Assembly (NCBI GenBank): GCA_013041925.1
Contig: JABDRB010000002.1
Span: forward strand, 26,744-90,743
Origin: Akkermansiaceae bacterium
GTDB lineage: Bacteria; Verrucomicrobiota; Verrucomicrobiia; Verrucomicrobiales; Akkermansiaceae
Length of the DNA stretch: 64,000 bases
Reading direction: 5' to 3'
Numbering within the stretch: position 1 is the stretch's first letter; every line of letters starts with the position of its first letter. This document shows, one piece after another, positions 57,226 to 64,000 of this stretch. Below the pieces are notes generated by a model. It saw nothing but the letters and a program-made list of their open reading frames with translations, did not search any database and was not told the DNA's origin. The translations under genes were made by a program, and so were the position numbers.

Positions 57226-58233
57226 ATGTCACTGACTAAAGCCCATACCCACCCGAAGCCCAAAATACCCTTTAAATTGGTTAAAAAGGAGCTCAAGGAA
57301 GTGGAAGCGCAGATCCTCGATCAAGTACACGCGTTCGACCCCTCCGTCGCCCCCTATGTCGACTATATTTGCAACACAAGCGGCAAACGGATTCGACCCA
57401 TCCTCGCCATCCTCGCTGGTGGCGCCACCGGTGGCGTCACCCCCGCCCACATCAAAATTGGTGTCATCCTCGAACTCATCCATATGTCAACCTTGGTGCA
57501 TGACGATATCATCGATGGCGCCGACACCCGACGCAAAGTCCCCACCGCCAATGCCAAATGGGGAAATGGCATGGCTGTCCTCCTCGGCGACGCCCTCTTT
57601 TCACACTCCCTCCACCTCGCCACCGATTTTGATGATATTAGTATCTGTCGTAAAGTCGGTCATGCGTCCCGTGAAGTTTGCCAAGGTGAGGTGATGCAAA
57701 CCCAAAGACGCTTCGATCTCACCCTCACCAAGGAAGATTACTTCCATATCATCGAAATGAAGACCGGGGCACTCTTCGCCGCCGCCACAGCCATCGCGGC
57801 ATCACTTTCAGGTGCTTCTCAGGAAACCGAAGACCTCCTCTATCAATACGGACTCAAACTCGGTACCGCATATCAAATTTACGACGACTGCCTCGATCTC
57901 GTCGGATCAGAAGCTCAAGTTGGCAAAACCTTACGCACCGATCTCGAAAAAGGAAAACTCACCCTGCCTCTCCTCAACCTGCTGGAAAAAGCCGACCCCG
58001 CCCAACGCGAGAAACTCAATAAACGCATCATCGAACAACAACCGCTCGACCTCCCCGTCATCATCGGCATTGCCGAATACGAAGGATCCGTGGAATCCTC
58101 GCTCGACACCGCAACCAGCATCCTCGACGAGGCCCGCGACAACCTCCTCGTCCTCGAAGCCAGCCCGTGGCGCGACGGCCTAGAACAGGTCACCTACTAC
58201 CTCGATGACTTGCTCAATAAATGTCGCCGGTGA
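57226..58233 (+). CDS. Polyprenyl diphosphate synthase (IspB/GerC3-like)
   Basis: 335 residues, a trans-prenyltransferase. The first aspartate-rich motif is LVHDDIIDGADTRR (DDxxD) and the second YDDCLDLVG; GKRIRPILAILAGGA, GDALFSHSL and KTGALFAAATAIA also fit. It probably makes the side chain of the quinone that complex I reduces, which fits the nuo cluster; the product length cannot be read safely. A bidirectional-looking terminator follows. Confidence 0.93.
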   Translation: MSLTKAHTHPKPKIPFKLVKKELKEVEAQILDQVHAFDPSVAPYVDYICNTSGKRIRPILAILAGGATGGVTPAHIKIGVILELIHMSTLVHDDIIDGADTRRKVPTANAKWGNGMAVLLGDALFSHSLHLATDFDDISICRKVGHASREVCQGEVMQTQRRFDLTLTKEDYFHIIEMKTGALFAAATAIAASLSGASQETEDLLYQYGLKLGTAYQIYDDCLDLVGSEAQVGKTLRTDLEKGKLTLPLLNLLEKADPAQREKLNKRIIEQQPLDLPVIIGIAEYEGSVESSLDTATSILDEARDNLLVLEASPWRDGLEQVTYYLDDLLNKCRR

Positions 58234-58310
58234 GAACACCCCAGCTCTCTCGCACCCCGATTGAGCCTCGGTTCCCAACCACCCCAATAATCACCCAGCG
58301 ACTCGCTGAC

Positions 58311-58367
58311 AAAAAAACGCCGCCTCACTCTGGATATTTTTTATCAAGATGTGGCGGCTTTTTTTTA
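58311..58367. terminator. Terminator after the polyprenyl synthase gene
   Basis: GCCGCC (58319-58324) pairs with GGCGGC (58353-58358), extended by two more pairs after one mismatch and by an imperfect inner stem. Nine T follow (58359-58367) and seven A precede (58311-58317), so it could work on both strands. Confidence 0.8.
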
Positions 58368-58421
58368 CCCTCCCATCTTTTCAAAAAAAAACCTTCTATT
58401 TACTTAATGATCAGCCTCACC

Positions 58422-58435
58422 TACTAAATATAGTA
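58422..58435. promoter_or_regulatory. NrdR-box-like palindrome upstream of nrdR
   Basis: TACTAAATATAGTA lies 74 bp before the nrdR start codon. Its core ACTAAATATAGT differs by one base from ACTATATATAGT, the centre of the NrdR-box consensus. This suggests autoregulation. Only one box is visible, whereas NrdR targets usually have two. Confidence 0.5.
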
Positions 58436-58509
58436 TCATTTTCTCTTTGATGGTGCCATAGATGCTGATCTACGCTACACGCATCAAGCCACATCTGGCT
58501 CACTTCCCT

Positions 58510-59001
58510 ATGCGTTGTATTCACTGCGGATCTCTTAAAGACAAAGTCGTCGACTCCAGAATGTCGAAGGATGGCACCACCACGCGCAGACGCCGTGTCT
58601 GCCTCGCCTGCGATTACCGCTACACGACCTACGAACAAATCGAGCGAACCGAACTCCAGGTCGTAAAACGAGACGGAACCCGTGAGTCCCTCAACCGGGA
58701 GAAAATTTTCCGTGGCCTCGTCAAAGCTTGTGAAAAACGCCCCGTCCCCATGGACAGGCTCGACCGCGCCGTCGAGGAGATCCTCGCCGAACTGCACAAA
58801 GATAACCTCACCGAAGTCCCCTCAAGCAGCATCGGCCCGAAAGTCATGGCCAAACTCCATGAAATCGACCCCGTCGCCTACGTCCGCTACGTTTCCGTCT
58901 ACCGCCAGTTCGAAGACGTTGGCGAGTTCATCCGGGAAATCCAAGCCCTCGAACGCCGCGCCGCACGTGACCCCTACCAACGCAAACTCTTCAAAGAATA
59001 A
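58510..59001 (+). CDS. nrdR: Transcriptional repressor NrdR
   Basis: 163 residues from the ATG giving MRCIHCGS; the frame extends further upstream, but the zinc ribbon defines the start. Cys3, Cys6, Cys31 and Cys34 form the zinc ribbon with DSRMSKDGTTTRRRRVC; the ATP-cone begins at QVVKRDGTRESLNREKIFRG and includes DPVAYVRYVSVYRQF. It represses ribonucleotide reductase genes when dATP binds. An NrdR-box-like palindrome lies upstream. The next gene follows after 12 bp. Confidence 0.97.
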   Translation: MRCIHCGSLKDKVVDSRMSKDGTTTRRRRVCLACDYRYTTYEQIERTELQVVKRDGTRESLNREKIFRGLVKACEKRPVPMDRLDRAVEEILAELHKDNLTEVPSSSIGPKVMAKLHEIDPVAYVRYVSVYRQFEDVGEFIREIQALERRAARDPYQRKLFKE

Positions 59002-59013
59002 CCCCACCCCCGC

Positions 59014-59577
59014 ATGATCTGTATCGTCGGAAATCGACCCGTCCTCCAAATCGGCCGCCACCAAGTGACCGGCTACGGCACCCAGTGGTTGCGTGACGCC
59101 ATCCTCCGCGGTGCCGAGGCCGCCCAGCGCGATGACTTCCCCTTCATCGATGACTTATTAGAAGGCATTCTCCACTACCTCGAAAACAAATGCCCACTCC
59201 GCGTCCTCACCATTGAGGATCTTCACGCCCGCGTGCGCAGGATGCTAGAACGCATCGGCTGCGACGCCATCGCCCAAACCCTCCCCCTACTCGCCCCCCC
59301 TGTCACCCTTTCTCTCAGCCGCGCCGCCAAAGAAGCAGGCAACGGCTTCGAACTCATTTTTTTCAATCAAATCCACGACGAAATCGAAGACCTCCGCAGA
59401 CACGGCGTCGAAGTCCTCCACTTCACCGGCACACGCGACTGCGTCAAAATGCTGCGTGGCGTCAATCGATGGAGCACCCCCTGTGAGCAACTCCATGAAG
59501 AAATCCTCAGCTTCCTCAAAACACACGGGCCGTCGTCACTCCCCAACGCACGTGAAATCATGCTCGACCTAACGTAG
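59014..59577 (+). CDS. Unrecognised protein following nrdR, possible ATP-cone-like part
   Basis: 187 residues. It starts 12 bp after nrdR, so the two are probably co-transcribed. Residues 15-90 (YGTQWLRDAILRGAEAA, FIDDLLEGILHYLE, LRVLTIEDLHARVRRML) have the helix pattern and length of the ATP-cone domain, but no nucleotide-contacting motif is certain. The second half has LSLSRAAKEAGNGFELIFF and HGVEVLHFTGTRDCVKML. No family is recognised. A nucleotide-sensing partner of NrdR is an inference only. Confidence 0.7.
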   Translation: MICIVGNRPVLQIGRHQVTGYGTQWLRDAILRGAEAAQRDDFPFIDDLLEGILHYLENKCPLRVLTIEDLHARVRRMLERIGCDAIAQTLPLLAPPVTLSLSRAAKEAGNGFELIFFNQIHDEIEDLRRHGVEVLHFTGTRDCVKMLRGVNRWSTPCEQLHEEILSFLKTHGPSSLPNAREIMLDLT

Positions 59578-59596
59578 CGACCCCCCACACACCATC

Positions 59597-59944
59597 ATGG
59601 CCGATAAAACGCTGTTCCAAAAAATTGCCGATCGAGAGATCCCGGCTAACATCATCTACGAGGACGACCTCTGCCTCTGCTTTCACGACGTCAACCCCCA
59701 AGCACCCGTCCACCTCCTCGTCGTGCCCAAAAAACCCATCGCCCGCATTGCCGAGGCATCCGCAGAAGACCAAAACACACTCGGACACCTCCTCCTTATC
59801 GTCCAAAAAATCGCCCAGCAAGAAGGCTTCACCAACGCAGGATTCCGCACCGTCATCAACAACGGCTCAGACGGCGGCGAGGCTGTCCCCCACCTCCACA
59901 TCCACATCCTCGCCGGACGCAAACTCACTTGGCCACCAGGCTAA
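59597..59944 (+). CDS. hinT: HIT-family nucleotide hydrolase
   Basis: 115 residues, the usual HinT size. The histidine triad is [12 protein letters not shown] (His99, His101, His103, with 103 preceding the terminal strand), and [12 protein letters not shown] and [15 protein letters not shown] are also typical. It hydrolyses AMP-amidates or related nucleoside conjugates. It starts 19 bp after the preceding gene and precedes the exonuclease gene by 23 bp. Confidence 0.95.
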   Translation: MADKTLFQKIADREIPANIIYEDDLCLCFHDVNPQAPVHLLVVPKKPIARIAEASAEDQNTLGHLLLIVQKIAQQEGFTNAGFRTVINNGSDGGEAVPHLHIHILAGRKLTWPPG

Positions 59945-59967
59945 ACCTCACTCCCCACCATCACCTC

Positions 59968-60726
59968 ATGCGCATTATCTCATGGAACGTCAACGGCATC
60001 CGTGCCGTCATCAAAAAGAATTTCTCCGAGTTCCTCACCGACCACCAACCCGACATCCTCTGCCTCCAAGAAACAAAGGCCCGCGCAGAACAAGTCGACC
60101 TCCCCTTAGAGGCTGCTGGCTACCACTCCTACTGGAATTCAGCCGATAAACCAGGCTACTCAGGCACCGCCATCTTCAGCCGACAGAAACCTCTCTGCGT
60201 CACCCACGGGATCGGAATCGAAGAACATGATACCGAAGGCCGCGTCATCACCGCCGAATTTCCCGACTTCTACCTCGTCACAGTTTACACACCCAACTCA
60301 AAAAACGAACTCGCCCGCCTCCCCTACCGCCAACGCTGGGACGCCGACTTTCTCGCTTATTGCCAAAATCTGGAAGATGGCAAACCCGTCATCTTCTGCG
60401 GCGACCTCAATGTCGCTCATCAGGAAATCGATCTCGCCCGCCCCCAACAAAACCGCCGCAATGCAGGTTTTTCTGACGAAGAACGTGCAGGCTTCGATAA
60501 AATCATCTCCGCCGGTTTCACCGACAGTTTCCGCCATTTCTACCCAGACACCCCCGACGCCTACTCATGGTGGAGCTACCGCGCCGGCGCCCGAGGTAAA
60601 AATATCGGATGGAGACTCGATTACTTCTGCGTCTCAACCTCCTTCATGACGCGTGTTCAAAAGGCAGAAATCCTCGCCGACGTGCTTGGCTCAGATCATT
60701 GCCCCGTCACACTTGAATTATCTTAA
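59968..60726 (+). CDS. xth: Exodeoxyribonuclease III
   Basis: 252 residues from the ATG giving [14 protein letters not shown], the canonical N-terminus; the 13 upstream residues are not conserved. LCLQETKA carries the metal-binding glutamate, [23 protein letters not shown], and [10 protein letters not shown] and [12 protein letters not shown] complete the endonuclease/exonuclease/phosphatase fold. It cuts at abasic sites, so it pairs functionally with MutM. Confidence 0.96.
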   Translation: MRIISWNVNGIRAVIKKNFSEFLTDHQPDILCLQETKARAEQVDLPLEAAGYHSYWNSADKPGYSGTAIFSRQKPLCVTHGIGIEEHDTEGRVITAEFPDFYLVTVYTPNSKNELARLPYRQRWDADFLAYCQNLEDGKPVIFCGDLNVAHQEIDLARPQQNRRNAGFSDEERAGFDKIISAGFTDSFRHFYPDTPDAYSWWSYRAGARGKNIGWRLDYFCVSTSFMTRVQKAEILADVLGSDHCPVTLELS

Positions 60727-60747
60727 GAAAACGGCACACTCTTCAGC

Positions 60748-61278
60748 ATGTCGTCTCTCTTCAACTCCCACGAAACGGGTGATCCCTTCAGCCACTGCTG
60801 CGATTGCGGCTGCGAACTGAGTCACGCCAGCATGCATGTCGTCAACCAATCCTATGTTGGAGACGAATGTGTCTTCGAGTTCGCCATGTGCCTCGATTGC
60901 CGAGAAAAGATGAACGCCAAACTCTCCGAGCAATCGCGCGTCGCTATGTTCGACTTCATGCACGACCACGCCGACATGGAATCCCGCGAACAAGAACTCG
61001 GTGACAACTCCGAAACCGAGGCGTATATCAGCCACTGCCTCACCTGCGGAAAACCTCGCCAAGACAGCCCTAACTTCACCCTCGGCGCCATGTTCTCAGG
61101 CAACAATATCATCAAAGGCCCTTTCCCCATGCTCATCTGCGGCACCTGCGAGGAAACACTCGCCGCAACAATCTCAGACGAAACACGCAACGTTTGGGAC
61201 AAATTCATCGGCGAAAAATTCCCCGGTCCACCATCCGAGGTCACTTTACCCACAGGTCATCAACCCGTCCTGATCTAA
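60748..61278 (+). CDS. Small Cys-rich protein, four Cys motifs, unrecognised
   Basis: 176 residues. Four Cys clusters (CCDCGC, CLDC, CLTC, CGTC) at about residues 18, 50, 97 and 132 suggest two zinc ribbons or a pair of split zinc sites. Between them the sequence is acidic and Met/His-rich (FMHDHADMESREQE). Two related halves (each with a CxxC, a hydrophobic stretch and a second CxxC) suggest internal duplication. No family is recognised. It lies between xth and prmC. Confidence 0.8.
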   Translation: MSSLFNSHETGDPFSHCCDCGCELSHASMHVVNQSYVGDECVFEFAMCLDCREKMNAKLSEQSRVAMFDFMHDHADMESREQELGDNSETEAYISHCLTCGKPRQDSPNFTLGAMFSGNNIIKGPFPMLICGTCEETLAATISDETRNVWDKFIGEKFPGPPSEVTLPTGHQPVLI

Positions 61279-61297
61279 CCGCCCAAACTCACCCATC

Positions 61298-62287
61298 ATG
61301 ACCACCGTCCTCGATACCATCGATAAAGGAACCGCCTACTTGGAAAAAAAAGGCATCGACGATGCCCGACGCAATATGCAACTGCTCGTCACCCACCAAC
61401 TCGGCTGCTCACGGGTCGAGCTCTACATGCAGTTCGACCGACCCATGACCGAGGAGCAACTCACCCCACTACGCGAAAAACTTAAACGCCGCGGCCATGG
61501 TGAACCACTCCAGCACCTGCTTGGCACCGTCGAGTTCTACCGACGCGAATTCAAAACCGATGCCCGCGCCCTCATCCCTCGCCCCGAAACCGAGGAACTC
61601 ACCGCTCTCATTCTCAGTCACCCGGCCCTCAAAATCCCACCCACCCTAACCTCCGACCCCGAACCACTATCCGTAGAACCCGACCAAGAACAAACATTAC
61701 CCGACTCGCCCCCTCAGGCAGACTCCTACCAACTCCGCATCCTCGACATGGGCACCGGCTCTGGAGTCCTCGGCCTCAGCCTCGCCCTCGAATTCGGAGG
61801 TCGATGCCAAGAAATCATCCTCGCTGATATCTCCCCCGACGCCCTCGAACTCGCTGGGGAAAATGCCTCCCTTCTCGGCGTCCCCAGACTCACCCTCTGT
61901 GAAAGCCAACTATTCTCCAACCTCGAAGGCGAATCCTTTCACATCCTCGCTGCCAACCTCCCCTACATTGCAGAAACCGACCGCGACTCGCTCTCACCCG
62001 AAGTTCAACACGACCCGCCCGCTGCCCTCTTCGGTGGGAAAGATGGGCTGGACATCTTACGCGATTTCATTCAGCAAGCTCCTTCACACATGCACCCAGG
62101 CGGGATCATCGCCCTAGAAATAGGTCACAACCAAGCTGAAGCCGTCGAATCCATGCTGGAATCTGCCGGATTTACCGACATCACCACCCACAAAGACCTC
62201 AACCAAATCCCCCGCTTCCCCATCGCCTCCTACCCCGGCCCCCCAGAGCCACTATCTCCTCCCAATTCCCCACTCCCAATTTCCTAA
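61298..62287 (+). CDS. prmC: Peptide chain release factor N5-glutamine methyltransferase
   Basis: 329 residues. An N-terminal helical domain (with LVTHQLGCSRVELYM) is followed by the SAM-binding methyltransferase: DMGTGSGVLGLSLALEF is motif I and NLPYI the catalytic NPPY-type motif with Leu in place of the first Pro. An insert of about 40 Pro/Glu-rich residues (around 110-145) splits the two domains. RPETEEL precedes the insert. It methylates the GGQ glutamine of release factors. The last ten residues (SPPNSPLPIS) are encoded by a leader-type repeat. murA follows after 13 bp. Confidence 0.9.
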   Translation: MTTVLDTIDKGTAYLEKKGIDDARRNMQLLVTHQLGCSRVELYMQFDRPMTEEQLTPLREKLKRRGHGEPLQHLLGTVEFYRREFKTDARALIPRPETEELTALILSHPALKIPPTLTSDPEPLSVEPDQEQTLPDSPPQADSYQLRILDMGTGSGVLGLSLALEFGGRCQEIILADISPDALELAGENASLLGVPRLTLCESQLFSNLEGESFHILAANLPYIAETDRDSLSPEVQHDPPAALFGGKDGLDILRDFIQQAPSHMHPGGIIALEIGHNQAEAVESMLESAGFTDITTHKDLNQIPRFPIASYPGPPEPLSPPNSPLPIS

Positions 62288-62290
62288 TCC
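62256..62290 (+). repeat. Pyrimidine-rich leader repeat before murA, resembling the nuoJ leader
   Basis: It contains CCCAATTCCCCACTCCC and ATTTCCTAAT, similar to the leader of nuoJ (9445-9482). Here it encodes the prmC C-terminal tail and its TAA stop, so the repeat has been read as coding sequence. Confidence 0.3.
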
Positions 62291-62300
62291 CAACTCAACC

Positions 62301-63578
62301 ATGGATAAACTTCTCGTTCGCGGCGGATCTACCCTCAAGGGTTCCGTCCATATCTCCGGCTCAAAAAATGCCTCCCTGCCCATCCTCGCCGCCACCCTCC
62401 TCACCGAGGAGCCCTGTATCATCCGCCGCGTTCCCGATGTCTCAGATACCAATTATATGATCCAAATCCTCGCCGCCCTCGGTGCCGAGGTCGAACGATC
62501 AAGCGGCACCGTGCGCATCACCGCCGGAACTATCAGCCACAATGCCCCCTACGAAATTGTCCGTAAAATGCGTGCATCCATCTGCGTGATGGGACCCCTT
62601 TTAGCGCGACTTCACAAAGCCAGCGTCTCCCTGCCCGGCGGCTGCATCATCGGCGATCGCCCCGTCGATCTCCACCTCAAAGGACTCGAAGCCATCGGTG
62701 CCGTCATCAATATGGAAGGCGGAAATATGATGATCGACGCCCCCGACGGACTCCACGGGAAAGAAGTCGACCTCCGTGGAAAACATGGACCCACCGTGCT
62801 CGGAACCGATAACCTCATGATGGCCGCCGTTCTCACCGAGGGCACCACCATCATCGAATCCGCCGCCTGCGAACCCGAAGTCGTCGACCTCGCTAACTTC
62901 CTCATCAAAATGGGTGCCCAAATCGAAGGAGCAGGCACACGCCGAATCAAAATCCAGGGGGTTAAAAAACTCCACGGCACCGAGCACACCGTCACCCCAG
63001 ATCGCATCGAGGCAGGCACATTCATGGTCGCCGCCGCCATGACCGGATGCCCAGAACATGGCGTAACCCTCCATCGCGTTTGCCAAAAAGACCTCGTTCC
63101 CACCACGGAGAAACTCACCGAGTCCGGACACCACGTTCAATTCAATGAGGCAGGTAACTCCTGCACCGTCAAACCAGGTGACTCCCCTCAAGGAGCCAAC
63201 ATCATTACCGCACCCTTCCCCGGCTTCCCCACCGACATGCAGGCCCAGTTCACCGCCCTCTTTGCCATCACCCCAGGCATCTCGGTGGTCGAAGACACCA
63301 TCTTCCCTCAACGCTTTATGCACTGCGCAGAAATGACACGCATGGGAGCCCATATCAAAGTCGACAACGGCACCGCCGTCATCCAAGGCTCCGATTCCAT
63401 GTCCGCAGCTCCCGTCATGGCCTCAGACCTCAGAGCCTCCGCCGCACTCGTTCTTGCCGCCCTCTGCGCAGAAGGAACCACCGAGATCAACCGCCTCTAC
63501 CATATCGACCGTGGTTATGAAAACATCGACGACAAACTCGTCATGCTCGGTGCTGACATCGAACGCGTCAGGGAATAA
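62301..63578 (+). CDS. murA: UDP-N-acetylglucosamine 1-carboxyvinyltransferase
   Basis: 425 residues. The first committed step of peptidoglycan synthesis: transfer of enolpyruvate from PEP to UDP-GlcNAc in the cytoplasm. [16 protein letters not shown] at the N-terminus and [15 protein letters not shown] carry the catalytic cysteine at position 115, the fosfomycin target. [25 protein letters not shown] and [12 protein letters not shown] are further family signatures. The cysteine form suggests fosfomycin sensitivity at the target level. Confidence 0.98.
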   Translation: MDKLLVRGGSTLKGSVHISGSKNASLPILAATLLTEEPCIIRRVPDVSDTNYMIQILAALGAEVERSSGTVRITAGTISHNAPYEIVRKMRASICVMGPLLARLHKASVSLPGGCIIGDRPVDLHLKGLEAIGAVINMEGGNMMIDAPDGLHGKEVDLRGKHGPTVLGTDNLMMAAVLTEGTTIIESAACEPEVVDLANFLIKMGAQIEGAGTRRIKIQGVKKLHGTEHTVTPDRIEAGTFMVAAAMTGCPEHGVTLHRVCQKDLVPTTEKLTESGHHVQFNEAGNSCTVKPGDSPQGANIITAPFPGFPTDMQAQFTALFAITPGISVVEDTIFPQRFMHCAEMTRMGAHIKVDNGTAVIQGSDSMSAAPVMASDLRASAALVLAALCAEGTTEINRLYHIDRGYENIDDKLVMLGADIERVRE

Positions 63579-63801
63579 CACGCGCTCCAGCTGGTAGCAC
63601 GACCCAGCATGCCATCGGTGCGCACGGATCGAGCTGCCCCCTATGCCGATTCCCTATAAAAGGGAGCAAGGAATGTAGCAAGTTTTGCCTTGACCTCCAC
63701 GTATCCCTCGCAGAGATTCACGCCGCGCGCGCACTAGGCATGCGCCCTACAATGGGTGAGGTGTCATCTCCCCCCATTCACCACCCATTTCAACCACTCC
63801 C

Positions 63802-64000
63802 ATGGCAACCAAAAAAACAGCGGCAAAAAAAGCACCAGCTAAAAAAACGGCAAAAAAAGCACCAGCTAAAAAAGCCGCCAAAAAAACTCCCGTAAAAAAA
63901 GCGACCGCTAAAAAAGCCACCCCCAAAGTCGCCAAAAAAGCCCCCACCAAAAAAGCCCCCGCCAAAAAAGCCCCCACCAAAAAAGCCCCCACCAAAAAAG
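63802..64000 (+). CDS. Histone H1-like lysine/alanine/proline-rich protein (3' end outside window)
   Basis: At least 66 residues of KK-AP/KK-AA repeats starting MATKKTAAKKAPAKK, open to the right edge. The strongly basic, Ala/Pro-rich composition matches bacterial H1-like DNA-binding tails. The DNA has 15 bp units with alternating A6 and C5 runs. It is a second H1-like protein in the window, more proline-rich than the one at 32712. Any globular C-terminal domain lies outside the window. Confidence 0.85.
   Translation, partial: MATKKTAAKKAPAKKTAKKAPAKKAAKKTPVKKATAKKATPKVAKKAPTKKAPAKKAPTKKAPTKK
63934..64000 (+). repeat. 15 bp tandem repeats within the H1-like gene
   Basis: Four units of AAAAAAGCCCCCRCC (63934-63993) plus the start of a fifth encode KKAPT or KKAPA. 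The A6 and C5 runs favour slippage, so length is likely to vary between strains. Confidence 0.85.

Noticed and set aside
63747..63995. Minus-strand hydrophobic frame (repeats of AFL, GAF) opposite the H1-like gene
   Set aside because: It is the mirror of a lysine/alanine repeat, which always produces such Phe/Leu/Gly frames on the other strand.
1..64000. CRISPR arrays, insertion sequences, prophage genes and rRNA
   Set aside because: No regularly spaced repeats, transposase or integrase motifs, phage structural genes or rRNA signatures were found.

Overview
The window is a bacterial chromosome segment with moderately high GC and C-rich third codon positions. It holds no phage, transposase or CRISPR. 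Gene content points to the Verrucomicrobiota (inference, not proven): a nuo cluster starting at nuoD, lysine/alanine-rich histone H1-like proteins, a GldF/GldG/DUF4340 set, Tat-exported M15-like proteins, a NahK-type sugar kinase, and almost complete absence of Shine-Dalgarno sequences.

Layout. 1-2057: the 3' end of a TatD-type nuclease, a TIGR01777 SDR epimerase and an FKBP isomerase. 2323-15313: eleven respiratory complex I genes, nuoD to nuoN, in canonical order but without nuoA, nuoB or nuoC. 15391-19250: a compact nucleoside salvage operon (XapX-like membrane peptide, deoA, deoB, deoD, cdd). 19369-24951: an ABC-2 permease, a GldG-like protein, a DUF4340 protein and sufS. 24948-28919 (minus): NahK-like kinase, LMW phosphatase and a large lipoprotein. 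29011-29991: mutM and tRNA-Leu(CAA). 30064-35564: HAD phosphatase, anchored OmpA protein, H1-like protein with a DUF2934-like tail, paired membrane proteins and thiG. 35788-43895: alpha-2-macroglobulin and PBP1C. 44253-44782: two adjacent genes (FMN reductase, DoxX) that each appear to have lost their middle in frame. 44803-53841 (minus): two Tat M15-like paralogues, an NdpA-like protein, an AgcS transporter, an HtrA-like protease beside a degenerate pseudoprotease with an inserted PDZ domain, and a TPM-domain pair. 53993-57021: guaB-guaA. 57226-63578: polyprenyl synthase, nrdR, an unknown gene, hinT, xth, a zinc-binding-like protein, prmC and murA. The window ends inside a second H1-like gene.

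Together these genes cover NADH oxidation coupled to ion pumping, nucleoside catabolism and GMP synthesis, envelope defence and remodelling, base-excision repair, and housekeeping. The points most worth a second look are the paired internal deletions at 44253-44782, the protease/pseudoprotease pair at 49452-51496, the repeated leaders inside the nuo cluster, the NrdR-box-like palindrome upstream of nrdR, and the G-poor leaders without Shine-Dalgarno sequences in front of most genes.
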